Below, piece by piece: positions 1-10,208 of a stretch of 64,000 nt of DNA; positions within the stretch are counted from its first letter, which is position 1; the number at the start of each line of letters is the position of its first letter. The notes under the pieces are model-generated. The model made no database searches. It saw only the letters and a program-made list of their open reading frames with translations, and was not told the DNA's origin. The translations under genes and the position numbers were made by a program. This DNA is from Methanobrevibacter arboriphilus (GTDB lineage: Archaea; Methanobacteriota; Methanobacteria; Methanobacteriales; Methanobacteriaceae), in contig NZ_AP019779.1 of the NCBI RefSeq assembly GCF_019669925.1, positions 558,001 to 622,000 of the forward strand. Direction: 5' to 3'.

Positions 1-28
1 TATAGAGTCTAGAGGTGGAAGAATTAAA

Positions 29-1807
29 TTGAGAAAAAAGACATTTATTATACTTATATTTTGTCTATTTTTCATTGGAATAAGTGCAGGTTATGCTAGT
101 AATGCGACTGATTATAGTTCAAATTTAGGAGAAAATAATATAGAAAGTAACAATATTCAAGATATAGCTCAAGAAAATGTAAATAATCTTAGTAGTACAA
201 ATGAAAGTGCAAACAAGGTTAAAAACACTTCTAATACTAATTCTAATATTAATACTAATAATAATACTAATAATAATCCTAAAACTACTGTAACTGGTAA
301 GGCAGCTGCTGGTGAACCTAGTAAATTAACTCAAAGTCAAATATTGAAAGCATCTAAAACCATCAATACTTATATAAAAAAGTATAAAAAACTACCTAAT
401 AGTATTACTATTGGAGGATATAAGTTTTCAATGCCTGAATATATGTATATATTAAGTAAATATATACACTACCAATATAATCAAAAATCAACATCAGTAA
501 CTATAAAATATAATGTTAAAAATCCAAGTAATCCGACTGGAGTTACTATAAAAGGTTCATTAACTAAAGCACAATATTATTCATATTCAAAAAAGATAAT
601 AAAATATATAAATTCCAATAATAGGATACCAAATTATTTAACTACAAAATTAGGAACTATGCAGTATCAAACTGTAATATCAATGCTAAATAAGATAGTA
701 TATTTTAAATCTGTTAAAGGGTATTTACCATCAAAAATAACTGTAAAAATATCAAAAAATAACAATATAAATAAAGTAATTCCAAAATATACACGACTTA
801 TAACACCATCAAAACCTACTGTGAGTAGTGGAATAAGTTTAGCTGATATAAAAGACGCTGCGTCTAGAGTAAATGCATTTGTTAATCAAAACGATGAATT
901 GCCAAATTATGTAGAAATAAATTCTAAAAAATATACAATGTCTAATTTTTTATATTTATTGAGTTGTGCAATCACTAATATTAATAGTGGTTCATCAAGT
1001 GGAATTAGTTCTATTTCTGTAAGTAATCCAACAAAACCTGCTGGAAATTCAATAAATGGTAAATTATCCAAGGCAAATTTTGTATCTCTTGCAAAAAATG
1101 TTACAAAATTTATAAAATCTAACAAACAAGCTCCAAATTATGCAAATTCTCCAATTGGGAAAATTCAATTCCAAACAATCGTGTGGGAATTTTCAAAAAT
1201 AATAGAGTATTCATCTAAAAATAATAAATTACCATCATCAGTAACTATAAATGTAAAATCTAATAACCCTATTAATTCAGGTGGTACTGGTGGAGGTAGT
1301 TCAGCAAAAACTACAGTATTAAACGATAAAAATACATTCAGTACCAGTGAACTGCAAAAATATCTAAAAAACACAAAAAATTGTCTAGTTACTAACTCTG
1401 AAATACAAAAATTAGCAACAAGCATAACAAAAGATTGTAATAATGACTTAGAAAAAGCAACAGCCATATATAACTGGATGCAAAAAAATATAGACTACAG
1501 TTTTTATTACGATACTAAATATGGAGCTGTTAAAACATCTCAGCTTAAATATGGAAACTGTGTAGATCAAGCACATTTATCTATAGCTCTTTACAGAGCA
1601 TCTGGATTAGCTGCAAGATATGTACATGGAACATGTACTTTCTCCAGTGGAAATGTTTATGGTCATGTTTGGGTACAAGTTCTTATAGATGATACTTGGA
1701 CTGTTTCTGATACAACAAGTTCAAGAAATGACTTAGGTGTTGTAAATAATTGGAATCCAAATACATATAAACTTAAATCAGGTAAAGTAGCAGAAATATT
1801 ATTCTAA
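29..1807 (+). CDS. secreted pseudomurein endoisopeptidase-like protein (PMBR + C71 transglutaminase-like)
   Basis: Probable wall-cleaving enzyme or wall-bound autolysin of 592 aa. It starts at TTG with an SD site (GAGGTGG) just upstream. A signal peptide covers about residues 1-24, followed by an Asn/Ser/Thr-rich linker to about 95. Four pseudomurein-binding-type repeats lie at about 99-148, 178-226, 270-318 and 345-395, each with a LPNY-like core. A Gly-rich hinge leads to a C-terminal transglutaminase-fold domain (about 430-592). Its triad is visible as C511 (GNCVDQ), H546 (GHVW) and D561 (SDTT), the order used by phage PeiW/PeiP endoisopeptidases (peptidase family C71). Those enzymes cut an isopeptide bond in the pseudomurein peptide; that this host protein does the same is inference. 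It is paralogous to the next gene. Confidence 0.85.
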   Translation: MRKKTFIILIFCLFFIGISAGYASNATDYSSNLGENNIESNNIQDIAQENVNNLSSTNESANKVKNTSNTNSNINTNNNTNNNPKTTVTGKAAAGEPSKLTQSQILKASKTINTYIKKYKKLPNSITIGGYKFSMPEYMYILSKYIHYQYNQKSTSVTIKYNVKNPSNPTGVTIKGSLTKAQYYSYSKKIIKYINSNNRIPNYLTTKLGTMQYQTVISMLNKIVYFKSVKGYLPSKITVKISKNNNINKVIPKYTRLITPSKPTVSSGISLADIKDAASRVNAFVNQNDELPNYVEINSKKYTMSNFLYLLSCAITNINSGSSSGISSISVSNPTKPAGNSINGKLSKANFVSLAKNVTKFIKSNKQAPNYANSPIGKIQFQTIVWEFSKIIEYSSKNNKLPSSVTINVKSNNPINSGGTGGGSSAKTTVLNDKNTFSTSELQKYLKNTKNCLVTNSEIQKLATSITKDCNNDLEKATAIYNWMQKNIDYSFYYDTKYGAVKTSQLKYGNCVDQAHLSIALYRASGLAARYVHGTCTFSSGNVYGHVWVQVLIDDTWTVSDTTSSRNDLGVVNNWNPNTYKLKSGKVAEILF

Positions 1808-2495
1808 TACTTACCTTCTTTTTAATTATTTTTTTATAGTTTAGAATTATTTTTTAGAATTATTTTTTAAAGTTATTTTTTATTTAGATATATTTTTTAT
1901 TATTTTTTATTTTTTTAATTATTATTGATTATAACTAATTATTATTTGTTATTATTTACTATTATTTACTATTATTTGTTTTTGTTTGTTATTATGGATT
2001 ATTACAGATCATTGTGTATTATTATAAACTATTGTAGATTATTCATTATTATTTCTTACTTAATTCTTATCTATTTTTATTACTCTATAATTATTCCTAA
2101 AATATTTTTATGAATTAACTTAAATATTCTTATAAATTAAAAATTATATTAATTATTGATTTTAAAGTATTAATTTAGATTATATTTATAGAGAATGCTG
2201 ATTATTGGTGTATTTAATATTAAAATCCTAATAAATAATATAAACTTTTATACAGCAAATAAAAAAGACAATGCAATAATAATAGAATACTCTTGAAATA
2301 AGATTAATAGTTGAAAAAAAAGCTGCAATGAGAAAAAACAATACATTTATATTGTTTAAAAGACAAAACAATTAAATACTCAGTTTTAGAGTTATATTAT
2401 ATGAAATTTTATAAAAATTTTAAAATGTTCATACAATATAAAAAAAGCTCTTTAATTGAGAAATTGGAGGTAAAAAAATTTCGAATAGGGTAAAA
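1808..2495. other. 688-bp AT-rich spacer between the two wall-enzyme genes
   Basis: A T-rich stretch directly after the stop codon (from about 1814) can act as an archaeal oligo-T terminator. It is followed by degenerate TTATTA-type repeats to about 2100. The part from 2160 should hold the promoter of the downstream gene; a TATA-like stretch near 2180 is followed by GAGAATGCTG at 2191. No credible coding sequence was seen; a 62-codon open frame here is low-complexity Tyr/Ile/Leu. Confidence 0.5.
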
Positions 2496-4484
2496 ATGTT
2501 ATTTGTATTTATTGTACTACTCATTATTGCAAATAGTAGTTTAATATATGCTAGTGACACAAACGATACTATAGAAAATCTTTTTACAGAAAGTGCGGAT
2601 AATTTGCCTGAGGATTCAATAAGTACAAATGATAATTCAGACCAAGATATTATTAATATAACTAACGAAAATATTAATAATATTAATGAAAATCAAAATG
2701 ATATCGAATCTTCATCAAATAGTTCAAATGATTCAGTCTCAGAATCTTTAGAAACTAATAATAATTCAGACTATAATAATAGTCAAATAAATAATTCAAG
2801 CGAAGGAAATTCTGAGAAAACAAACCAATTAGGTAATACTTCAACAACAAATTCGAATAGTGCAGTTTTAAGCAGTTCTGATACAACTATCTTAAAAACC
2901 CTCGCTACTTTAACTTCAACAGTTAAATTTAGTAATAAAGATATTATGTCTGCAGCAACTGAATTAAAGAAATACGTTGAAAAAAATGGTAAACTTCCAG
3001 ATTATATAACTCTTTGCGGTGAAAAAATATCTATGGGTGAATTTTTATATTTACTCTCTAAATCCATTATAAATTTAAATGGAGGCAGTAATTCAGATAT
3101 AACTGCAAAAAATGTTAAAGATCCAAGTTACCCTAATGGTGGTGTAACTAATGGAAATTTATACAAAGCTGGTTATGTTGACTTAGCAAAAAGAATTGTT
3201 TCATTTACAGATAAGAACAACCAAGCCCCAAACTATGGAGGTTCAACTCTTGGAAACATACAATTCCAAACTATGATTTATGGATTTGCTAAGATAGTAG
3301 ATTACTATAAAAACAATAAAGTAATGCCTAACTATGTTTCATTTGATAAAAAAATTTCTACTACTTTAAATAAAGTTGTACCTAACTATAATGGTAAAAA
3401 TGGAATTACAGTTGGTAGTTCTTCAACAAATGATAGTGGTACAGGTGGAAATAGTGGATCAAACGGTTCATCAAACTCCGATACAATCAGTTTAGCTAAT
3501 ATTAAAGATGCAGGAGCTAGAGTAGAAGCATTTGTTAAAAACAATGGTGTTCTTCCGAACTATGTTGTAATTAATGGAAAGCAATATTCAATGACTGACT
3601 TTTTATATTTAGCATCAACTGCAATTGTTAATATAAATAAAGGTGTTAGTAGCGGTGTTGTAGCTAAGACCTTTAAAGCTCCTTCAAATCCTACTGGAAG
3701 CTCAATAAATGGAAATATTTACAAAAATGACTTTGTAGATTTAGCTTCAAGAGTTTCAGCATATATGGTTAAAAATGGTCAGGCTCCTAACTATGGAAGT
3801 TCGACATTAGGTAATATGCAATTCCAAACCTTAATATTAGGTTTTTCAAAAATCCTTGAATTCTCAAAATCAGAAGGGAGATTGCCAAATTATTTAGCCT
3901 TAAATGTAAAAAGTACGGATAAATTAAATGGAGGAAGTGGAAGTAGCGGAGGAAGTGGATCTGGTTCTATTCCTACAGGTCCTTTAAATGAAAAAAATAC
4001 ATTAAGTGCAAGTGAATTACAAAAATACTTAGTAGCAACTACTAATTGTCAAGTAAATAATGCTGCAATAAAATCATTAGCAGCAAGTTTAACTAAAAAC
4101 TGTAAAACTGAACTTGAAAAAGCAACTGCAATATTTAACTATGTAAGAGATAATATAAAATATAGTTACTATGAAAATTCTCTTAGTGGAGGAAATGGTG
4201 CTGTAGGAGCTTTAAATAGAAAATGGGGAAACTGTGTTGACCAAACCCATTTATTGATAGCTTTATCAAGAGCATCTGGTTTAGCTGCAAGATATGTTCA
4301 TGCAGACTGTATTTTCACAGTAAGTGGAAAAGTAGGACATGTGTTTGCACAGATAAAAGTAGGTGACACTTGGGTATTAGCAGACACTACTAGCTCACAA
4401 AATAGCTTAGGTACTGTTAAAAACTGGAATGTCAATACATATACCTTAAAAGGACAAGGAAAATCCGCAAGTATAAGCTTTTAA
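2496..4484 (+). CDS. secreted pseudomurein endoisopeptidase-like protein (paralogue)
   Basis: Second member of the tandem pair, 662 aa, with the same plan: signal peptide, Ser/Asn-rich linker (to about 150), four pseudomurein-binding-type repeats with LPDY/LPNY/APNY cores, Gly/Ser linkers, and a C71-like transglutaminase domain. The triad is C580 (GNCVDQ), H615 (GHVF) and D630 (ADTT). The start is uncertain. The strong SD (GGAGGT, 2466-2471) is 24 bases from this ATG but only 6 from an in-frame ATT at 2478, which would add Arg and Lys ahead of the hydrophobic core. A weaker AGGG lies just before the ATG. A palindromic terminator follows the gene. The function is inferred from the family; surface location is well supported. 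Confidence 0.83.
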   Translation: MLFVFIVLLIIANSSLIYASDTNDTIENLFTESADNLPEDSISTNDNSDQDIINITNENINNINENQNDIESSSNSSNDSVSESLETNNNSDYNNSQINNSSEGNSEKTNQLGNTSTTNSNSAVLSSSDTTILKTLATLTSTVKFSNKDIMSAATELKKYVEKNGKLPDYITLCGEKISMGEFLYLLSKSIINLNGGSNSDITAKNVKDPSYPNGGVTNGNLYKAGYVDLAKRIVSFTDKNNQAPNYGGSTLGNIQFQTMIYGFAKIVDYYKNNKVMPNYVSFDKKISTTLNKVVPNYNGKNGITVGSSSTNDSGTGGNSGSNGSSNSDTISLANIKDAGARVEAFVKNNGVLPNYVVINGKQYSMTDFLYLASTAIVNINKGVSSGVVAKTFKAPSNPTGSSINGNIYKNDFVDLASRVSAYMVKNGQAPNYGSSTLGNMQFQTLILGFSKILEFSKSEGRLPNYLALNVKSTDKLNGGSGSSGGSGSGSIPTGPLNEKNTLSASELQKYLVATTNCQVNNAAIKSLAASLTKNCKTELEKATAIFNYVRDNIKYSYYENSLSGGNGAVGALNRKWGNCVDQTHLLIALSRASGLAARYVHADCIFTVSGKVGHVFAQIKVGDTWVLADTTSSQNSLGTVKNWNVNTYTLKGQGKSASISF

Positions 4485-4551
4485 AAAAGTTAGACTTTAA
4501 AAAAGTTTATTATAAGTAAAATTAAAAGATTTTAAAAAATTAAACAATTAA

Positions 4552-4578
4552 AGAGGAATTATTCCTCTTATTTTTTTT
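4552..4578 (+). terminator. hairpin plus T-tract after second wall-enzyme gene
   Basis: AGAGGAAT and ATTCCTCT form an 8-bp palindrome with one central base (4552-4568), followed by eight T at 4571-4578. It lies 70 bases after the stop codon at 4484. Confidence 0.55.
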
Positions 4579-4780
4579 ATTAAATTTATTTTAAATATTA
4601 AATATACTAAAACTAATTTTAGATAATAAATATAAAACTATTTCTTATATTGGATATATTAAAACTAGTTATATTGAATAAAATTTATAGTTAAATAAAT
4701 ATAATAATATCAATATTATATTAAATATATTTTTAATATTACTATATTTTTAATTTTAATTTATTTTTACTGTAACTAGA

Positions 4781-5446
4781 TTAAATAATATTTCTTTTTT
4801 TAAGAATTTTAATTGGGTTATCAATTAAAGCTTTATCAACCTGTTTTTCAGATAGTCCAGCACCTAAACCAATAAATTTAGCTTTTTCAAATGTTATTAA
4901 ATCATTAGGAGCATGAGCATCAGTATCAATTACTAAATCAGCACCAACATCACAAGCTACTTTAGCTACATGGCCATTAGCTAAACTATGACCTGCTCTT
5001 GCACTAATTTCAAGAAATATATTATTATCTTTAGCTATTTCAGCTTCTTCATGAGTTATAAGACCTGGATGAGCTAAAATATCCACATTCTCAGATTGAA
5101 CTGCAGCTAAGTTAGTTCCAGGAATAACTGGTTCAGATAATGTTTCTCCATGAACAACAATAATCTTAGCTCCAAACTCCCTTGCCTTTAAAGCTAAATT
5201 ATCAATAACTTCAATAGGAACATGAGTTATTTCAGCACCAGGAACAACATTAATATCCCAATTTTCATTAATATCATCAAGAGCTCCAGCTAGTTTAGAT
5301 AAAGAACTTATATTCGAAGAATCGATATGGTCGGTTATAGCAATTGTTTCATGGTTTAAAACTGCAGCTCTTCTAGCTAATTCAGAAGGAAGTAATTCAC
5401 CATCACTAAATAAGCTATGCATGTGTAAATCTATTCTTTTATTCAA
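4781..5446 (-). CDS. PHP-domain metal-dependent phosphoesterase
   Basis: 221-aa cytosolic protein of the PHP family (histidinol-phosphatase/polymerase-associated fold). Metal-binding motifs are visible in order: [11 protein letters not shown] at the N-terminus, TDH near residue 40, an HGE segment in the middle, AHPG near 125 and the terminal DTDAHAP. It begins at TTG, with AAGGAG at a normal distance. The length suits stand-alone archaeal PHP proteins. The substrate cannot be read from sequence; histidinol phosphate is only one possibility. It is divergently transcribed from the pantoate kinase gene. Confidence 0.8.
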   Translation of the reverse strand: MNKRIDLHMHSLFSDGELLPSELARRAAVLNHETIAITDHIDSSNISSLSKLAGALDDINENWDINVVPGAEITHVPIEVIDNLALKAREFGAKIIVVHGETLSEPVIPGTNLAAVQSENVDILAHPGLITHEEAEIAKDNNIFLEISARAGHSLANGHVAKVACDVGADLVIDTDAHAPNDLITFEKAKFIGLGAGLSEKQVDKALIDNPIKILKKRNII

Positions 5447-5853
5447 AAATATTTCTCCTTAATATGTTTAATAACTGTTTAATGATTAAATAATGAAATA
5501 ATTTATTATCATTCTATAATTTTATTATTATAATACAATTAATTATATTATACTAAAAATAAGTATATAAATTAAATATATAATAATTTGATATATAATA
5601 ATTAGATATATAGTAATTAAATATATAAATATATAATTTTATTAATAATATATTTTATTATTAAAATACTTATTGCATATTATTCATTAACTGTCAAAAT
5701 ATTTATTAAAATTATTTATTAAAATTATTTATTGCATTTAAAAAAGAATTTAAAAATGTTTTAAAAGATTTTAAGAAAGCTATTTTAAGAAAGCTTTTAA
5801 AAAAGATTAAAAAGACTTTAAAAAGTTTTAGAATAAAATTAAAAGGAATGAAT
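5447..5853. other. divergent promoter region with short repeats
   Basis: About 400 bases between two divergent genes. It holds degenerate direct repeats of the type TAATTAGATATATA (about 5573-5640) and, nearer the + strand gene, repeated AAGAAAGCT/TTTAAAAAGA runs (about 5755-5835). No further gene was seen. Confidence 0.45.
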
Positions 5854-6801
5854 ATGAAAGTTTCTATTTTTGTGCCAAGTCATATAACTGGATTTTTCAG
5901 TATAAAAGAAGATGAAAATCCTTTAAAAAAAGGTTCTTGTGGAGCAGGGGTCTTAATTGATAGTGGAGTTAAAACAAGTATACAAACCATAAAAAAAGAA
6001 AATAATGAAATTCATCAAATTCAAATTAGAATAAATGGTAAAAAAGATCCAAAAAATGAGTTAATAACTCTAAAAACAATAGAAATATTGAAAAATTATA
6101 TTATTAAAAATAATGGAAAAAATAATGGAAAATTTGAATTGAAAGATAATATAATTATTAATCATGAAATAAATGTTCCAGTAGGATCTGGATTTGGTAC
6201 TTCAGCTTCATGCTCATTTGGAACAGCTATTGGACTATCAAAAATCTTTAATTTAGATTTATCTAATAACCAAGCAGGTCAAATTGCTCATTTAACAGAA
6301 GTTGAACTTGGAAGTGGATTGGGAGACGTTTTGTCTCAAACATCAAAAGGTATTGTTATTAGAACCTCTCCTGGAGCACCAAAAATTGGTAAAACAAATA
6401 TTATAGAAGATAAAAATAATTTTTCTGATATATTAGTCCTTACAAAAACATTTGGAGAAATAGACACTTCAAGCATTATAAAAAACCCCAAAAAGAAGAA
6501 GGACATAAATAAATTTGGTCTTATTATGCAGGAAAAAATAATTAATAATCCAACAATTGAAAATTTTATGGATTGCTCATATGAATTTGCAAAGAAAACA
6601 GGATTGATGAATAAAGAACTTTTGAAAATTGTTAATGAATTAAAAAAATGTACAATTGGAGCATCAATGGCAATGCTTGGAAATACAGTATTTGCAATTG
6701 CAAAAAAGGAAGATTTAGGAAAAATTCAAAAGTCTGATAATTTAAAAGCTATTGATTTTAAAATATCTAAAATATATAATGATAATATAAAAATTGATTG
6801 A
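5854..6801 (+). CDS. pantoate kinase (archaeal GHMP kinase)
   Basis: Phosphorylates pantoate in the archaeal route to coenzyme A, where pantoate kinase and phosphopantothenate synthetase replace the bacterial PanC/PanK order. The N-terminus MKVSIFVPSHITGFF and the glycine-rich GHMP ATP loop (PVGSGFGTSASCSFG, about residues 110-124) match the archaeal pantoate kinase family (COG1829). A C-terminal GHMP segment has GASMAMLGNTVF. The second of two adjacent ATGs (5854 rather than 5848) is chosen because it lies at a better distance from AAAAGGA at 5841. Its partner synthetase is not in this window. Confidence 0.85.
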   Translation: MKVSIFVPSHITGFFSIKEDENPLKKGSCGAGVLIDSGVKTSIQTIKKENNEIHQIQIRINGKKDPKNELITLKTIEILKNYIIKNNGKNNGKFELKDNIIINHEINVPVGSGFGTSASCSFGTAIGLSKIFNLDLSNNQAGQIAHLTEVELGSGLGDVLSQTSKGIVIRTSPGAPKIGKTNIIEDKNNFSDILVLTKTFGEIDTSSIIKNPKKKKDINKFGLIMQEKIINNPTIENFMDCSYEFAKKTGLMNKELLKIVNELKKCTIGASMAMLGNTVFAIAKKEDLGKIQKSDNLKAIDFKISKIYNDNIKID

Positions 6802-6934
6802 TAATATTAAAGTTTGATTAAAGTATGAAAATTAATCAATAATATAAAATAATGAATAATATTAAAATAAGAATAATATTAAAAAGTTTAATAATAATAT
6901 GACAGGATTTAATTAAAATAAAGCTAAAGATAAT

Positions 6935-7480
6935 ATGATACTAATTAGTTATGACATTAAAGTGTATAGAAAGCAACTAAAAGAGGTTTTAAACGAAGGA
7001 GATACAGTAGTTGAATTAGGGTGTCATGTTGGAAACACAAGTGAAATAATAGCTAAAAATATTAAAAATGGAAAGTTAATTGCATTAGACAACAGTCCAG
7101 AAGCAATACCTAAAATGGATATTTTAGCTAAAAAATATAACAATTTAAAATTTATCAGTGGTGATGTTCGCCTTCACACCACATTAGAAAAAGTATATAA
7201 AAATTTAAACAAGTGTGATGTTCTTTCTGTTGATCTTGGAGGAGGTTATCATCCAGATACAACATTTAAAGTATATTTTATATGGGCATCATTATTAAAA
7301 CCTAAAATAACATTAATTAGAAATAGAGGACTTATAGATTTTGTTAGAAGTTCTAAAACTGAAGAAGTGTTTGAATCTAATGAAGGATGGTTAGAATCAT
7401 GTGGAAATGAAGGTATACCTCCACAAATAAAAGAGTTTGAACTTTGGAGTCCTAAATTAAATAAAAACAAAAAAAGTTAA
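6935..7480 (+). CDS. SAM-dependent methyltransferase-like protein
   Basis: 181-aa Rossmann-fold protein. The SAM-binding motif I is VVELGCHVGNTSEI (about residues 24-37), the acidic strand end is LIALDNSP, and motif GDVR follows. A DVLSVDLGGGYHPDT segment sits where the active-site motif would be. It is shorter than most methyltransferases and has no visible target-recognition domain, so the substrate is unknown. The ATG has no obvious SD. It follows the pantoate kinase gene after 133 AT-rich bases, so co-transcription is possible but unproven. Confidence 0.7.
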   Translation: MILISYDIKVYRKQLKEVLNEGDTVVELGCHVGNTSEIIAKNIKNGKLIALDNSPEAIPKMDILAKKYNNLKFISGDVRLHTTLEKVYKNLNKCDVLSVDLGGGYHPDTTFKVYFIWASLLKPKITLIRNRGLIDFVRSSKTEEVFESNEGWLESCGNEGIPPQIKEFELWSPKLNKNKKS

Positions 7481-8019
7481 TTGATCATAATATTTTTGTA
7501 TGTTAATTATAATTTATTAATTTATTAAATACAATTCATTAGTATAGTAATTTTAATATTATTAATTATTAATCTATTAATTACAAAATTATTAATTTAT
7601 ATTAGTATGATTAATATTATTAATTTCATAACTTAATAACTTCTTAATAACTTAATAACTTAATAAATATCATAATTATTAATTTTTATAATATTTCTAT
7701 ATGATTTTATATAATCTTATATAATCTTATATAATTTTTATTCAATTTTTATATAATTTTTATATTTTTATTAATATTAAATTGATTTTATTAATTATCA
7801 TTTTTATTATAATATTCATATAAGCTTATTAATATTTATATAATTAAAAAATATTTTATAGTTAAAGAAATATAAATACTTTTATTATTAAAAAAATTAT
7901 AAAAATACTTTTAAGTTAAAGCTTAAATCTATCTTAAAGCTTAAAAAGGTTATTAGCTTAATAGGATTAATCTTATTCAAAAAAATAGAAAAGTAGAATT
8001 TATAGGAGAATGGCTAATT
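7481..8019. other. 539-bp AT-rich spacer upstream of the aromatic-pathway genes
   Basis: The first 350 bases are degenerate repeats (ATTAATTATTAATC, TTATATAATCTTATATAATC). From about 7860 it looks like a promoter region: a TATA-like ATATAAATA at 7869, then two exact 12-base repeats described separately, and AGGAG at 8004 before the ATG at 8020. No gene was seen. Confidence 0.45.
7916..7945 (+). promoter_or_regulatory. paired direct repeat TTAAAGCTTAAA, candidate operator
   Basis: TTAAAGCTTAAA occurs exactly at 7916-7927 and again at 7934-7945, 18 bases apart. This is about 75-105 bases before the start of the aldolase-like synthase and roughly 15-45 bases after the expected transcription start. 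Same-face spacing is compatible with a regulator binding as two units. The regulator is unknown. Confidence 0.3.
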
Positions 8020-8811
8020 ATGATTGGAAAAAGGATTCGTTTAGAAAGAATCATAGATAGAAAAACTAATAGAACTGTTATTGCACCGATGGATCATGGA
8101 GTATCAATTGGCCCTGTTAAAGGTATAGTAAATATGAGTGAAACAATTGAAAGTATCTCTCGTGGAGGAGCGAATGCAGTTTTAATGCATAAAGGAATAA
8201 TCGAACAAGGTCACAGAGGATATGGTAAAGATCTTGGTCTTATTATACACTTATCAGCTAGTACTTCACTTAGTCCTGACCCAAACAATAAAGTTTTAGT
8301 TACATCTGTTGAAAAAGCAATTCAGCTTGGAGCTGATGCAGTATCAGTACATGTAAATATTGGTTCAGAAACAGAAGCTGAAATGTTAATGGAATTGGGT
8401 GAAATAGCTGAAACATGCAGTCAATGGGGAATTCCACTACTTGCAATGATGTATCCAAGAGGTCAAAAAATTAAAAATGAACATGATGTTGAACTTGTAA
8501 AACACGCAGCAAGAGTTGGATCTGAACTTGGTGTTGATATTGTTAAAACAAACTATACTGGTGATCCAGATAGCTTTAAAGAAGTAGTTGAAGGAGCATT
8601 AGTTCCAGTTGTAATAGCTGGAGGACCTAAAGTTGAAACTGATAGAGAATTGTTAGAAATGGTTAGAGATTCCCTCGAAGTTGGTGGTGCTGGAGTTGCA
8701 TTTGGAAGAAACCTTTTCCAAGCTAAATCTCCTGGAAAAATTACAAAAGCTATAGCTGAAGTTGTTCATAAAGATTTAGATGTTGAAGAAGCTCTAAAAA
8801 TATTAGATTAA
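8020..8811 (+). CDS. 2-amino-3,7-dideoxy-D-threo-hept-6-ulosonate synthase
   Basis: First enzyme of the archaeal route to 3-dehydroquinate, a class I aldolase-type enzyme that joins a 6-deoxy-5-ketofructose phosphate with aspartate semialdehyde. The 263-aa protein starts [12 protein letters not shown] and carries the family motifs [11 protein letters not shown] (about residues 22-32) and the Schiff-base lysine region IVKTNYTGD (about 180). It has a C-terminal phosphate-binding GGPK...[10 protein letters not shown] segment. The length is typical. The gene for the second enzyme of the route follows on the same strand after 184 bases. The start has AGGAG 12 bases upstream. Confidence 0.92.
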   Translation: MIGKRIRLERIIDRKTNRTVIAPMDHGVSIGPVKGIVNMSETIESISRGGANAVLMHKGIIEQGHRGYGKDLGLIIHLSASTSLSPDPNNKVLVTSVEKAIQLGADAVSVHVNIGSETEAEMLMELGEIAETCSQWGIPLLAMMYPRGQKIKNEHDVELVKHAARVGSELGVDIVKTNYTGDPDSFKEVVEGALVPVVIAGGPKVETDRELLEMVRDSLEVGGAGVAFGRNLFQAKSPGKITKAIAEVVHKDLDVEEALKILD

Positions 8812-8821
8812 AAAAATTAAA

Positions 8822-8962
8822 TTAAATCAAATAATCTAAAATATTGATTAAATAATTTAAAACAAAAATAAATAATTCAAAATAATCTAAAACATGGATT
8901 AAATAATCTAAATATTAATTAAGTAATCTAAAATCTGAACTAAATAATTTAAAATATCAAAC
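8822..8962 (+). repeat. about 21-bp degenerate tandem repeat in spacer
   Basis: About six imperfect copies of a unit like AAATAATCTAAAATATTGATT fill most of the gap between the two aromatic-pathway genes. They lie between co-directional genes that otherwise look like an operon. The SD of the next gene (AAGGAG) is just beyond. Confidence 0.6.
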
Positions 8963-8995
8963 TAAATTTTATTAACATATTAAGGAGATCTTGCC

Positions 8996-10132
8996 TTGAA
9001 AAATAAATTTGCTTGGATAATGACCCCTGATATAAAATGGGAAGAAAAAAAAGAACTAATAACAACTGGACTTGAATCTAGAATCGACCATGTTTTAGAT
9101 TTAAAAGACATCAACAATATAAAAAAATTAGGAAACATTGAAGTCATAAGCGAAGATGAAAATGCAGATATATCCATTGTTGGTATCAATGGAGAAGGTG
9201 ATGGAACTCTTCAATTAGGTAATGATACTGATTTAAATGATTCCAATGACTTAAAAGTAGCTAAAAGCTATAAAAATAAGGGGAAAAAAGTCGTAGCTTA
9301 TGTTGAAATTAATAGTAAAAAACATGAAGAGTTAGCTAGAGTCCTTGGAAAAGTTGTTGATTATTTAATTCTCGTTGGAAAAGATTGGACAATTATCCCC
9401 CTTGAAAATATAATCGCAGATCTTCAAGGTGTAGATGTAAAATTAATAGCTGCTGTAAATAGCCCTGAAGAAGCTAAACTAGCTATTGAAACCTTAGAAA
9501 TTGGAACTGATGGAATAATATTTAAACCAAAAAGCTTCAAGCAAATAAAAGAAATAGCTAAAATAATTGAAGATGCATCTACTGAAAGATATGAGTTAAA
9601 AGAAGCAACAGTCACAGATATTAAGCCTGTTGGAAGTGGGGATAGAGTATGTATTGATACAACCTCAATGTTAATTCCTGGAGAGGGAATGTTGATTGGA
9701 TCATACTCAAAAGCTATGTTTTTAGTTCATAGTGAATCTCTTGAAAGTGAATATGTTGCATCAAGACCATTTAGGGTAAATGCAGGTCCTGTACAAGCTT
9801 ATGTAATGGTACCTGGAAATAAGACAAAATACTTATCTGAACTTGAAACTGGTGATGAAGTATTAGCTGTTGATAAAGATGGCAATAGTAGAACTGTTAT
9901 AGTAGGAAGGTCTAAAATCGAAAAGAGGCCTCTTATATTGATAGAAGCTGAATTCGATGAAATTAAGATAAAATCTTTATTACAGAATGCTGAAACAATA
10001 AGACTTGTAAATGATAAAAATGAAGCTATCTCAGTATCCGATATTCAAGTTGGAGATAAACTTAAAGTATTCATTGATCAAGGAGCAAGACATTTTGGAA
10101 TGTCTATAGAAGAAAATATAATTGAAAAATAA
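8996..10132 (+). CDS. 3-dehydroquinate synthase II (archaeal AroB prime)
   Basis: Second enzyme of the archaeal shikimate entry route: NAD-dependent oxidative deamination and cyclisation to 3-dehydroquinate. 378 aa. The N-terminus [20 protein letters not shown] and the C-terminal [22 protein letters not shown] and [16 protein letters not shown] blocks are hallmarks of this family, which is unrelated to bacterial AroB. It starts at TTG with AAGGAGATC upstream. Its position directly after the synthase gene supports the call. Confidence 0.93.
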   Translation: MKNKFAWIMTPDIKWEEKKELITTGLESRIDHVLDLKDINNIKKLGNIEVISEDENADISIVGINGEGDGTLQLGNDTDLNDSNDLKVAKSYKNKGKKVVAYVEINSKKHEELARVLGKVVDYLILVGKDWTIIPLENIIADLQGVDVKLIAAVNSPEEAKLAIETLEIGTDGIIFKPKSFKQIKEIAKIIEDASTERYELKEATVTDIKPVGSGDRVCIDTTSMLIPGEGMLIGSYSKAMFLVHSESLESEYVASRPFRVNAGPVQAYVMVPGNKTKYLSELETGDEVLAVDKDGNSRTVIVGRSKIEKRPLILIEAEFDEIKIKSLLQNAETIRLVNDKNEAISVSDIQVGDKLKVFIDQGARHFGMSIEENIIEK

Positions 10133-10208
10133 TACTTTAAACACAAATCAAAGGTTAATTATAACTTTTAAATAAAAAGTTATGGAATTAAAGTATATAT
10201 GTGAAATT

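Noticed and set aside
1925-2113. 62-codon open frame rich in Tyr, Ile and Leu
   Set aside because: Produced by TTATTA repeats; no SD and no credible protein composition.
8010-8060. Short upstream ATG frame of about 16 codons overlapping the aldolase-like synthase start
   Set aside because: Only three bases from the SD and out of frame; the SD serves the ATG at 8020 better. A leader peptide cannot be excluded but has no supporting feature.
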